A DNA stretch of 64,000 nucleotides, from NCBI GenBank assembly GCA_015493615.1, contig WGCV01000048.1:22079-86078 (forward strand). Direction: 5' to 3'. Positions within the stretch are counted from its first letter, which is position 1. Each line of letters starts with the position of its first letter. This DNA is from Melioribacteraceae bacterium. GTDB taxonomy: Bacteria; Bacteroidota; Ignavibacteria; Ignavibacteriales; Melioribacteraceae. The notes below the pieces were generated by a model. That model searched no databases. It was not told the DNA's origin and saw nothing but the letters and a program-made list of their open reading frames with translations. The translations under genes and the position numbers were made by a program. Below are positions 16,721 to 26,700 of the stretch, in pieces.

Positions 16721-17803
16721 ATGAAAAGAGTAATTTTTTTGTTATTGTTTGTTTTTGCTGCGCTTAGTACGTCAAATGCAAAAGTAACGATTAAGGATAC
16801 CGTAAACGTAACGACTATGCAGAAATTTAAGATTCCTCAGAATAAAAATATTGTTATTGCAAACGTTCTGAGGATTAAAGTGGATGCCGAGTTGTTGGAT
16901 GCTGGAATGAATCCGATAAGAAAATGCGATGAACTTTGGCAAGACCCGACCAACGCCCAGATTGCTAAGAAAACCAGAGGAGGCAGAGGTACGGATGTAC
17001 AGTTTTCGGTTTTTGAGACGATAAAAAAAGAAGGGACTTATTATATTAAACTCGACATTAAAGTTAAAGGAGAGCGGGGCTCGGGAAGGAAAGTAGTTTA
17101 TTATCTTGTAAACGTTAAACTGCCTGAAGTTGCCGCTCCCATTGACCTCAGCCCCAAGGGATATTTCTATTCACAGAAAAAAACATTTAGTTTCGCAACG
17201 ATTCAATTCAGAGATCCCTCGCTTTACAGTTACAAAATTTTTGACGGAGGAGGAAGCATTATCGGGCAGAACAAAGGTTCGGTTGTGAAACTCGACAGCG
17301 TTCTTTCCGACTTGAAATATGTCGGCTCCAAGGTTAAGGTTGTCGGTTATTATAACGGAGAGGAATTTGAATACAGAGAGATTGGAAGTCCTGACGTACA
17401 TAAATCGGAATGGGAAATTAGTATTCTTAAACCGGAAATTAACGATTTTACCGACTGGCGCAGAACCGATAACAAATCCGACGCTGAGCCTGTGATTATC
17501 AGCGCTTACAACAGGAATGCAATGCGTATTTTGTATTCCTACTTCGGCAAAACCGATAACGGATTTGTGGTAATTCAGCCTCAGGTCAAAGGGTTCAGAC
17601 TAACTTCCGAACCGAAAGGATTGGTGATTAACGCCCGTCCGACAAGAGCCGGGAGCTGGCTTTATGTGCAGTTTGAATTAAGCAAAGATTATTTGGACGG
17701 CATTGAAGAATACGGCGAAATTGAAACTACGCTCCATGTGCGGTTCAGAACTCAGTTTGGCGAAACAATCGACAGAACTTATGATGCGACAATTTATAAA
17801 TAA
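16721..17803 (+). CDS. Secreted beta-rich protein, possible missing half of a split GldM
   Basis: 360 aa with a clear signal peptide (MKRVIFLLLFVFAALSTSNA) and no further membrane segment. The remainder is predicted beta-sandwich domains: about 22-130 (ending KVVYYLVNVKLPE), 131-225, and 230-360 with GFVVIQPQVKGFRLT and LHVRFRTQFGETIDRTYDATIYK. It lies 34 nt after the short GldM-like gene and 13 nt before the first outer-membrane candidate. Its size plus that of the preceding gene is close to one full GldM. I do not recognise a definite family; the split-GldM idea is inference. Confidence 0.4.
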   Translation: MKRVIFLLLFVFAALSTSNAKVTIKDTVNVTTMQKFKIPQNKNIVIANVLRIKVDAELLDAGMNPIRKCDELWQDPTNAQIAKKTRGGRGTDVQFSVFETIKKEGTYYIKLDIKVKGERGSGRKVVYYLVNVKLPEVAAPIDLSPKGYFYSQKKTFSFATIQFRDPSLYSYKIFDGGGSIIGQNKGSVVKLDSVLSDLKYVGSKVKVVGYYNGEEFEYREIGSPDVHKSEWEISILKPEINDFTDWRRTDNKSDAEPVIISAYNRNAMRILYSYFGKTDNGFVVIQPQVKGFRLTSEPKGLVINARPTRAGSWLYVQFELSKDYLDGIEEYGEIETTLHVRFRTQFGETIDRTYDATIYK

Positions 17804-17816
17804 TATTTGAGCCATT

Positions 17817-19346
17817 ATGAAAAAAGTTATTTTACAACTTATAATTTTTCTTATCGCTACTACAACATTTGCTCAGGAAACAAACGACCTGATTAAAATG
17901 ATTGAAGTTAAGTTGGATAAGGATAAAAAATACTTGAATGTATTTTCACTCCCTTTGGAATTGAATAAAAAATCGGATGCCGATTTATTGGCGCTTCCGA
18001 GGACGAATCGTAAAAAACCTTTCCGATTCAAATTCGGGGATCAATATCAATACCGCATTGTAATCCTTAAAGACGGATTGGATCTTGATTCTCTGCAGCT
18101 TCTTTATATCGAGCAGATTAAATTGAATTCACTTTCATCCGGCGGGTTGTTTGAATCCGTAACTCCTCCGAAAGACGACACGACCAAGGTGATGAAGTTT
18201 TCGGATATGTATAATCTGAAAGTCAATTATCCCGATAAATATAAAAAGTTGTATTACAAAGTTGAAACTTACATAATGGTCAATGAAGATACGCCTCTGG
18301 AATCATTGCTTAAAATTACTCCGGATAAAAAAATCAAGAAGAGTTTCGGTTTTGCTTCAAGGGATATGACCGATTATCTCCGCTTTCAAAAATTTAACGA
18401 ACCTGCGCACTGGTACCCGAAACTTGAAAAAAAGAAAACTTCTTTCGGCAGAAAGAAAGGAAAAACAGAAACTTCTTTTCATGTTGACGTAAGTTTGAAT
18501 TCTCTAAGTTTCTCTCATCAATTCATGAGATTCGGAATCGGCGGAGCAAGTTTGGAGCTTGACACGAAAGAAGATGTTTTGAATCTTCTTCCGATGCAGA
18601 ATATGCTTTTGGACGCAGGATTCCGGACGCTTTTTATGCTCGGCGATAAAAAGACACCGCGAAAAAACACTTACATCGACGCGAAGTTTCAGGTTCGCTG
18701 GTTTATGTCAAAAGATACTCCGATAGACGGATATTGGCAGTTTAATCATAATCCTTTGATTTTTGCCGACGCTCCCCGCTTGAACTTTAACACGGGAGTT
18801 CTTGCCGATATTACAATTACGCGTCCGTTTACCTTACCCGATATGCGGTTGTATTTTTCGGTTTCCGGCAGCGATTTGAGTTCTCCGAACGCTTACTTAT
18901 CAGGAAACAGAAAAATTAACAACGGCGGAACTTACGCTTATTTTTCACTCAATCAAGTTGCTTACTCAATGTCGTTTTACTGGAACGCCGATGAAAAAAT
19001 GGAAAATATGTTTCGTCTTGACGCGGGCTTTGCCTATTATGACATTTGGCGCGCCGAATTCGCCGGCAGAACCTACAAATCGAAAGAGCTTATTCAGAAT
19101 AAGATGATGCCGAGCGTTAAATTCTGGTACACTTTCGCGCCTAAAAATTTGCCTCTGTTATCCACAAGTTTTAAGCTTTTTGATGCACAGCTTACGATTG
19201 ACAGCTGGATCAGATTGTTCAATATGGGAAATCATAATGTCAGGTTCGATGTTGAATATATTACCGCGCCTTTGGGACGAAAACAGAGAGACTGGGAAAC
19301 ATCCGGCGGCTTAGCCCTTAATTTGAGGTATAGATATGGACTATAA
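17817..19346 (+). CDS. Putative outer-membrane protein A (paralogue of 20742-22268)
   Basis: 509 aa with signal peptide (MKKVILQLIIFLIATTTFAQ). Residues about 20-215 form a soluble domain beginning NDLIKMIEVKLDKDKKYLNVFSLPLEL. From about 220 on the sequence becomes alternating hydrophobic strands with many aromatic residues (FHVDVSLNSLSFSHQFMRFG, MSFYWNADEKMENMFRLDAGF), suggestive of a beta barrel. It shares with the later paralogue the phrases LDKDKKYLN, VLNLLPxQ, GxRT and YSMSFYWN. The 3' end overlaps gene B by 11 nt. No family recognised; outer-membrane location is inferred. Confidence 0.5.
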   Translation: MKKVILQLIIFLIATTTFAQETNDLIKMIEVKLDKDKKYLNVFSLPLELNKKSDADLLALPRTNRKKPFRFKFGDQYQYRIVILKDGLDLDSLQLLYIEQIKLNSLSSGGLFESVTPPKDDTTKVMKFSDMYNLKVNYPDKYKKLYYKVETYIMVNEDTPLESLLKITPDKKIKKSFGFASRDMTDYLRFQKFNEPAHWYPKLEKKKTSFGRKKGKTETSFHVDVSLNSLSFSHQFMRFGIGGASLELDTKEDVLNLLPMQNMLLDAGFRTLFMLGDKKTPRKNTYIDAKFQVRWFMSKDTPIDGYWQFNHNPLIFADAPRLNFNTGVLADITITRPFTLPDMRLYFSVSGSDLSSPNAYLSGNRKINNGGTYAYFSLNQVAYSMSFYWNADEKMENMFRLDAGFAYYDIWRAEFAGRTYKSKELIQNKMMPSVKFWYTFAPKNLPLLSTSFKLFDAQLTIDSWIRLFNMGNHNVRFDVEYITAPLGRKQRDWETSGGLALNLRYRYGL

Positions 19347-20736
19347 AAAAATTATTACAACCGTGAAATATTTTGCGCTGTTTCTTTTTCTTTTTGCTAA
19401 TTCTAATTTTGCGCAATCAAAAATAGATACTAAACGTCAAGAGGATTTGAAAAAAATCTTTAATAATCTTGAATATAATACAATAGCATATAACGACTTA
19501 AAAGTTAAATGGGTAATTAAGGACCCGAGTTTTGTCAGAGACGTATTCGGGAGATTTATTGTAAACGACGCTCTCAGGATCAACGGAGAAAAAGTCAGCA
19601 GCGCGAAATTAAAGAAGCTTGCACAGAATATCTTTGAAGGAAAAGTAGTTCTTGATTTGCGCAAAAGATATTATGACGATGAAATCGAGTTCTTCGCTTT
19701 TGTGCCTGAAGGCGAGCTTGACAAGAAAAATCCTCATTTTCTGTTCGATCCGATTTATGACGGATTTTATTTAAAGGAAATTGTCGGCAAAAATCTTTAT
19801 AAGGAATTACAGAAGCGTCAGTACTACTTCAGCGACATAACCAAACGTGAGTACGACGTTAAGCCCGGGTATTTTTTCGATATTAATATGGATGCGATTG
19901 ATCCTTATTTAATGTTTTGGTCAACGACTTCCGATTATCGCAACAAGTATCTCGCTACGTTCTTCGGTAAGTGGGGAATGGACGAAGTTTATCTCCCGGC
20001 GTGGTATTCGTCCGATTATTTTTTCGGAGCACAAATTACTTACTACAAATATTTAACTGACGACCCTGAGGATTATACTTATAAAGTCGCTTTCGGAACA
20101 AGCGCGCCAGCTTCTCAGGTTTTCAGATCAAGCCAGCCTGCGAGTCCGTTAATGCGTTCGGCAAGTAATATTTATTTCAAAATTAACGGGGACGCGCTCA
20201 GATATATTTTCCCTAAGGTTACCGGTTACTATCTTGATGTTTCCGGCGCGTTTGCTTATTCCGATTTTACCGATAAGGATTACGGAAATATGGGAATGAA
20301 AAGTTTTTATTCCGTACGGGATTTTGTTAATATCGGTATCACCAAAAGAAAACTTTTTAATCTCTATGATTTAGGTCAGTTTATGTTCGGGTTTGGTATT
20401 TCTTCCCATTCCCTAAAACATCTGCAATATATTCCGGGTAGAAAAAATCTGGTGGATTTGGATGGAAATGATTTCTTCAACAGTTTTGTACATTTTATTA
20501 ATGCCAAAGTCGGAGTAGAACATTACGGCGGATTAATTCAGCACAGAATTTTGTTTAAGCTCGGCTACAGTACGGAAGGATTCGGGGTCGGAGGCGTGGA
20601 CGTTAAAGTTATGCTTAGCGATACATTTGGTTTCAGAGTTACTTACAATTCATTTTTCAATCTGGATACAAAAAAATATCCGTACAGAACAGATTCTCAA
20701 ATGGTATTTTCTCCGATTATTAGAATTAATTATTAG
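19336..20736 (+). CDS. Putative outer-membrane protein B (paralogue of 22268-23665)
   Basis: 466 aa, signal peptide ending NSNFAQ. The N-terminal soluble domain (about 25-170) has KKIFNNLEYNTIAYNDLK and VVLDLRKRYYDDEIEFF, both nearly repeated in the paralogue. The C-terminal two thirds show beta-strand alternation, and the protein ends MVFSPIIRINY with a terminal aromatic residue, as is usual for outer-membrane barrels. The ATG lies inside the end of gene A, so the two are likely cotranslated. No named family recognised. The pair with A is duplicated immediately downstream. Confidence 0.5.
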   Translation: MDYKKIITTVKYFALFLFLFANSNFAQSKIDTKRQEDLKKIFNNLEYNTIAYNDLKVKWVIKDPSFVRDVFGRFIVNDALRINGEKVSSAKLKKLAQNIFEGKVVLDLRKRYYDDEIEFFAFVPEGELDKKNPHFLFDPIYDGFYLKEIVGKNLYKELQKRQYYFSDITKREYDVKPGYFFDINMDAIDPYLMFWSTTSDYRNKYLATFFGKWGMDEVYLPAWYSSDYFFGAQITYYKYLTDDPEDYTYKVAFGTSAPASQVFRSSQPASPLMRSASNIYFKINGDALRYIFPKVTGYYLDVSGAFAYSDFTDKDYGNMGMKSFYSVRDFVNIGITKRKLFNLYDLGQFMFGFGISSHSLKHLQYIPGRKNLVDLDGNDFFNSFVHFINAKVGVEHYGGLIQHRILFKLGYSTEGFGVGGVDVKVMLSDTFGFRVTYNSFFNLDTKKYPYRTDSQMVFSPIIRINY

Positions 20737-20741
20737 TTTCC

Positions 20742-22268
20742 GTGAAAATTCTTTTTAGGAAAATATTCTTAATTATAATGGGGGTTTCTTTCCTCATACC
20801 CGCAACTTTGTCATTAGGGCAGAGTTTGGGAGATATGTACAAATTGGTAGAGAAGAAATTAGAGAAAGATAAAAAATATCTTAATATTTACTCTATTCCG
20901 ATTGAGATTAAGAAAAAAGATTTATCCGTTCTTAAGAATGTCCCCAAGTTAAGTTTGAAGCAAAAAACTTTTTCGTTCCGGATAGCCGACGGCGTAAATT
21001 ACTTTATGGAATTTCTCGGTGAAACGCTTGACACGGACTCTTTAACAATTTTACGAGTTTTCGAGGAAGTAGATAAATCGGCGCAGGGAACAGGCGGCGG
21101 ACTTTTTGATCAGATTTCATCCGGCTCTAATTTTGATACTACTCTCGTTCTTAATTTCGGCGACATTCAGAACCTCTATTTTAATCATAAGAAGATTTAT
21201 AAAAAACTTTATGTCCTGCTGGAAAATGCCCTCGAAGAACAAGCGCCTAATTCGCTGCTTGGTATTCCGGTAGATAGTAAACTAATGAAAAGTAAAGGAA
21301 TCTCGGGGAAAAACAATCAGGATTTCCTTAATTACAATTGGGTTAATTCATCCGAGTATTTTCCTCATCCCGCTGTTGTTAAGAAGCGAGTGCGCAGAGG
21401 AAGACGAAAAAAGGGCGCGGTTAATTTTCCGTATCATTTGGAAGCGGATTTCAGCCACATTACCTTTTACGATTCCAAGCATCTTAATTTCGGGTTCAGT
21501 TCGATAGGCGCGGAATGGAACAGCGAGACAAAAGTTCTGAATCTTCTTCCGTGGCAGTCCATGACTATGTCGTTGGGATTGCGGACGTTTATCTCATTCT
21601 CGGAAGTTGTACAGAACTTGTATGATGATTTTCTTGTGAATGCAAAAATTTTAACGCGATTCAGATTAAATACTTCGTCATTCGCAAATAAACTGCCGTT
21701 TGTTTATGCCGACCCGCCTAAGCTAAACGTTCTATCGGGACTTGTGGTTGATATAAGCACAACGCGAATTTACGGTTTGCCTTTCATGAATTTCTATTTT
21801 GCAAACGGTTTCAAAAATTTCAGTAATCCTTACGTTACATTTGGAAGAAGCGACAGCTCGCATGCATTCTTCAATACAAATTCTTGGGAATACACAATGT
21901 CGTTCTACTGGAATAAAAGCGAGCGGCTTAATATGCGATTCCGTATTGATGTAGGAATGGGAGCTTTTGATGTTTATGAAGTCGTTTACTACAAGGGAGT
22001 TAAGGATTATCCTGTGCATTACAAAATAAGTCCGGTTATTAATTTCTACTTTACATTTGTTCCGCAGAAAAAAGAACTTTTCGGAATGAAGTTAAGATAT
22101 TTCGACAGTATGATAAGAGGGAAATTCTGGCTTAAGATTTTTGAACTTAATAAACTTCATACTTTCAGATTTGCAGTGGAATATATTTCCAAACCTATGT
22201 TTCGTAATTTAAGGGAATGGGAAAATACCGGCGCGGCTGTTCAATTAGTTTACAGATTGGGATTTTAG
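20742..22268 (+). CDS. Putative outer-membrane protein A'
   Basis: 508 aa, starting at GTG 20742, 5 nt after gene B, with signal peptide KILFRKIFLIIMGVSFLIP. Length and architecture copy gene A: LEKDKKYLNIYSIPIEI near the start, GGGLFDQ in the middle (GGLFES in A), KVLNLLPWQSMTMSLGLRT and YTMSFYWNKSERLNMRFRID in the barrel-like part. Overall similarity is low outside these stretches, so the duplication is old. It ends in VYRLGF with a terminal aromatic residue. Its TAG overlaps the GTG of gene B' by one base. Confidence 0.5.
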   Translation: MKILFRKIFLIIMGVSFLIPATLSLGQSLGDMYKLVEKKLEKDKKYLNIYSIPIEIKKKDLSVLKNVPKLSLKQKTFSFRIADGVNYFMEFLGETLDTDSLTILRVFEEVDKSAQGTGGGLFDQISSGSNFDTTLVLNFGDIQNLYFNHKKIYKKLYVLLENALEEQAPNSLLGIPVDSKLMKSKGISGKNNQDFLNYNWVNSSEYFPHPAVVKKRVRRGRRKKGAVNFPYHLEADFSHITFYDSKHLNFGFSSIGAEWNSETKVLNLLPWQSMTMSLGLRTFISFSEVVQNLYDDFLVNAKILTRFRLNTSSFANKLPFVYADPPKLNVLSGLVVDISTTRIYGLPFMNFYFANGFKNFSNPYVTFGRSDSSHAFFNTNSWEYTMSFYWNKSERLNMRFRIDVGMGAFDVYEVVYYKGVKDYPVHYKISPVINFYFTFVPQKKELFGMKLRYFDSMIRGKFWLKIFELNKLHTFRFAVEYISKPMFRNLREWENTGAAVQLVYRLGF

Positions 22269-23665
22269 TGAAAAAGTTGGTTTTTTACATATCGATCTTA
22301 TTCTTTTTCTTTTCTTCGGTTTACGCCCAGAAGTCCGATTCTCTGAAAATCGACAGAATAAAGAAAATTTATCATAATCTTGAATACAACACGATTGCTT
22401 TCAATGATCTAAAAAATATTTGGGACATCACCGACCCGCTTTTTGTACGCGAAATTTTTAACAGAATGGTTGTGGCAAACGCTTTAAAAGTTGACGGCAA
22501 AAAACCGAGCAAAAAATATGTTGAGCAAAAAGCTAAAGATATTTACGAGGGAAAAGTTTTTGTGGAGCTTCGCAGACGATATTACGACAATGAAATTGAA
22601 GTGATGCGATTCTTTACGGAATCCAAATTAGACAGCACTAAGAAGGATAGTGTCAGAAACATATATTTCTTTGACCCGATTAAAGATAATATCCAAATAC
22701 GGGAGATATTGGGCGATAAACTTTACAACAATCTCAAAAGTCAATTTTACGCTTTTAACGACTTAACCAAAACTTATTACGACAATAAAGACGCTTACGA
22801 TTTCGACATTAACCTGAATATCACGGATCCGGAATTAATGTTCCTATCGTTAACTACAACATATCGGAACAAGTATTTGTTTTCATTTGTCGGAAGATGG
22901 GGGAACGATTACATTTTAATCCCCGGGTGGTATTATCCGAATTATATCGCCGGTGTGAAGTTGACGTATATCGATTACTTAATAAACTCCGAGCCTTACC
23001 GCACCTACAGTTTTGAAGCCGGATTAGGATTTACGGCGCACCAGCCGGAGTTTGAATTCAGTCCGCTTACCGGCGGAAAACTTTACAGCACCGGCTCGAA
23101 TCTTTATTTTAAGTTTGAAGGAAATCCCTTAAACTTGATAATCGATAACGCTAAGAATTACAATTTTGAACTTTATACTTCGTTTGCGGTTACTCAGTAT
23201 CCTGCGACTTATTTTAAACTCGGTTACATCTCAAAGTTTTATTCCACAAGAAATTATTTTGCCATTGTCGGGCATTACAACAATATCTTTAACGTAATGG
23301 ACCTCGGATGGTTTAACGCTTCGGTCGGGATTACGGGATTTGATATTTACAACTATTTGTATAATCCGAAGTATTCCAATTTAATAGATTTGGACCCGGA
23401 TAAATCGAAGTTTAAATATAATCTTAATCTCGAAGCTTCGTTATCGAATGCGCCCGGGCTTCTGCAGTATAAAGCCGCATTTCAATGGAACATAAATGTT
23501 AACGACGGATACACATATTTCGGCGTAAAAACAAGAATTATGCTTGGAAATACTATCGGATTTGACTTTAAATTTTATTCGGGATTTGCTTTCTCGGGGA
23601 ATTTACCTTACTACAGACAGAAAAGTTATCTTGTGTTTTCACCAATTATCAGGATAAATTATTAA
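22268..23665 (+). CDS. Putative outer-membrane protein B'
   Basis: 465 aa from GTG 22268 (the frame is open further upstream inside A', but the signal peptide VKKLVFYISILFFFFSSVYAQ begins here). It mirrors gene B: KKIYHNLEYNTIAFNDLKNIW, IYEGKVFVELRRRYYDNEIEV, ITDPELMFLSLTTTYRNKYL, and the identical ending SPIIRINY. The C-terminal part alternates hydrophobic strands as in outer-membrane barrels. The gap to the giant gene is 53 nt without a clear terminator, so the giant protein may share the transcript. Confidence 0.5.
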   Translation: MKKLVFYISILFFFFSSVYAQKSDSLKIDRIKKIYHNLEYNTIAFNDLKNIWDITDPLFVREIFNRMVVANALKVDGKKPSKKYVEQKAKDIYEGKVFVELRRRYYDNEIEVMRFFTESKLDSTKKDSVRNIYFFDPIKDNIQIREILGDKLYNNLKSQFYAFNDLTKTYYDNKDAYDFDINLNITDPELMFLSLTTTYRNKYLFSFVGRWGNDYILIPGWYYPNYIAGVKLTYIDYLINSEPYRTYSFEAGLGFTAHQPEFEFSPLTGGKLYSTGSNLYFKFEGNPLNLIIDNAKNYNFELYTSFAVTQYPATYFKLGYISKFYSTRNYFAIVGHYNNIFNVMDLGWFNASVGITGFDIYNYLYNPKYSNLIDLDPDKSKFKYNLNLEASLSNAPGLLQYKAAFQWNINVNDGYTYFGVKTRIMLGNTIGFDFKFYSGFAFSGNLPYYRQKSYLVFSPIIRINY

Positions 23666-23718
23666 TTTGATATGACCCGGAGCAAACCAAATTGAGCGGG
23701 AAGTTATTAATTTAAACT

Positions 23719-26700
23719 ATGCTAAAAAAATTATCAAAAATATTGTTGCTGTTGTTTTTGTTCGCTTTCAGTGCGATGTTTGCACAGACGCCGGATGGTA
23801 CGAAAGCAAAAACTATTTCCGTTAATTATCCGAACGGAGGCGAACTTTGGCTGATAGGAACTTCCAAGACAATTTTGTGGACAAGCTCTGAAATTGCAAA
23901 CGTTAATGTTCAGTATTCGATTGACGGCGGCGTAAACTGGACGACAATCGCTTCGAATGTAGTTGCAAGTTTAGGTAAATATACTTGGAATATCGATTCC
24001 ACAACTGTTTCTCCATCAAAAGAAGCAAGAATCAGAGTAATAGATTCGGGCGGAAGCGGAGTGTCGGATGTTTCCAACGCTAATTTTACTTTAAGCGAAC
24101 TGAGGATTGATTCTCCGGTAACAAGCTCGGTTTTTCAAACGGGAAGAGCGACAGCGATAAAGTGGTTTGCAAGCAGTGATATTTCAACTATAGCGATTCA
24201 ATATTCTTCGGACGGCGGCTCGAGTTGGAATACTGTTGCAACCGGAGTTAACGCAAATGATAATCAATACTTGTGGAATGTTAATGTTACTTCTACCAAT
24301 GAAGCAAAAATAAGAATTTACGACGAGGCAAATCCCGGAACTGTAATTGCAACTTCTCCGAATTTTATTACGGCGGATTTAAGTTTAACTTCTCCTACGG
24401 GCGGCGAGCAATGGCGCGCCGGAGAAACCGAAGTAATTTCGTGGAACAGTTCGTTCATTACCTATGTGAATTTGGAATACTCCGTTGACGGCGGCGCATG
24501 GACTACAATAGCCGATTCAATTAACGGAGGAGTCGGGACTTATTCATGGCTTATTCCCGATGAACTTTCCGACCAGGCGCTGGTGCGGATTAGTTATTCC
24601 GGCGATTCAAATGTTTATGATCAAAGTTCATCTACATTTACTATTCTAAACTTGCAGATCACTTCACCAAACGGAGGAGAAGGTTGGGAAGTCGGCTCAA
24701 CAGCCGCTGTAACTTGGACGACGAACCTCAGCGGCAACGTTGATATTGATTTATCGACAGACGGAGGAGCGACTTATTCTCAAAATATTGCGAGCGGAAT
24801 TCCTGCAGGTCAGGCTTCCTATACTTTAACTGTCCCCGATTTACCTACAGGAGAAGCAAGAATTAGGATTTCTTCCTCTTCAAATTCAGATGTTCTTGAT
24901 GAAAGCGCGGAGAACTTTACAATCGGAACGGTAACGATTACGCAACCGGTTGGAGGCGAGAACTGGATGGCGGGGCATTCTTATCAACTTGCTTGGTCGG
25001 CAACTTCCGGAGTGCGAGTTATTTCAATGGAATATACTGACGACGACGGAGCGACATGGAACGTAATCCGCAGCGCTTATCCGGCTTCCTACAACAGTTA
25101 TTATTGGTACATTCCGAACGGAGTTTGGGGCAACAACATTAAGATTAGAATGTATGATGCCGCGACCGGAATTGGAAAAACTCACCTCAGTAATCCAATC
25201 AGCATTGCGACGCTTCAAATACAAACGCCGTTAAACGGGGCAATATATAAGTGGGGCGATAATGTTGTTATCAACTGGGCTGCGAGTTCTAATGTCGGGA
25301 ATGTTTCGGTGGAATATTCCACTGACGGGGGAAGCACATACACATTAATTCAAGACAATATTGCAGCGAGCGCCAGTACTTATACTTGGACTGTTCCGAA
25401 CGGACTTTCTTCCGATCAGATGAAAATTAGAGTTAGGGACGAAAGCAACTCTGATTTTTCCAACACAAATCCGGGCTATTTTACAGTCGGAAATATTTCG
25501 GTTTTGATCCCGAACGGCGGTGAGAAAATTATCGGAGGAATATATTACCCGATTTCTTGGAGCGCAACCAATTCGATTGGCTATGTACGAATTGAATATT
25601 CGACAGACGGCGGAGCTACATACACTAACATACCGGGGGCGAGTTCCGTCCTTGCATCAAACGGAGTTTATAACTGGTATGTTCCGAATGTAGCGTCAAC
25701 CCAAGCAAGGATTAGGATAAGCGATGCTGCTACCGCAAATATTATTGACGCATCGGATAATGATTTTACTATTGGAATTCTGCAAATTACATCTCCCAAC
25801 GGAGGAGAAGGGTATGCTCCGAATCAAAATGTAAATATAAGTTGGAACGCTCAGTACATAAATCAAGTGAAGTTAGAATACTCAACCGACGGAGGCGCCA
25901 ATTGGACGCAAATCGCTTCCGGCGTTGACGCAACTTTAGGAACTTATGCGTGGACAGTTCCTACGGATTATACCGATCAGGCTCTCATAAGGATTTCCGA
26001 TTTCAGTAAATCCGATAATTACGACATGTCGGATTCTTATTTTGCAATCGGGAAAGTTACTGTTACTTCCCCGAACGGGAGCGAGGTTTATCAAACGGGA
26101 AAAACATATAATGTTACTTATGACTACTCGTCAAATATTTCATCCGTTAATATTGAACTTTCAACGGATAACGGCACAAGCTGGTCGCCAATTGCTTCGG
26201 GGGTTACGGCAAACGGCTCCTATTCCTGGACAATCGGCACAACGCCTTCGTCTAACGCTTTAATCAGGGTTGTTGACGCAACTTTTGCCGATTTAAGCGA
26301 TGTTTCGGATAATCCTTTTGTAATTGAACAACTTGATTTGGTAAGCCCGAACGGCGGAAACTATTTTATGGTTGACAGCGCCGCGACAATTACTTGGAAC
26401 AGCAGTCAGGTTTCAAACGTTAAGATTGAATATTCTACCGATGACGGGGCGATATGGCAGACGGTTGTGGCTTCTACGCCCGCGGCTCCGCAATCATACG
26501 CGTGGACGGTTCCCAACACTCCATCTACCAATACACTTATCCGCTTAAGCGACGCCGATAATTCTTCGTACGATATTGCCGATACATCTGATAATGTATT
26601 TACAATTAATCTTCTCTATATGGTTTCTCCGAACGGAGGCGAAAATTACATTGTTAACGACAACACAATTATCCGTTGGTTGGCGCATTCTTCGTTAAGT

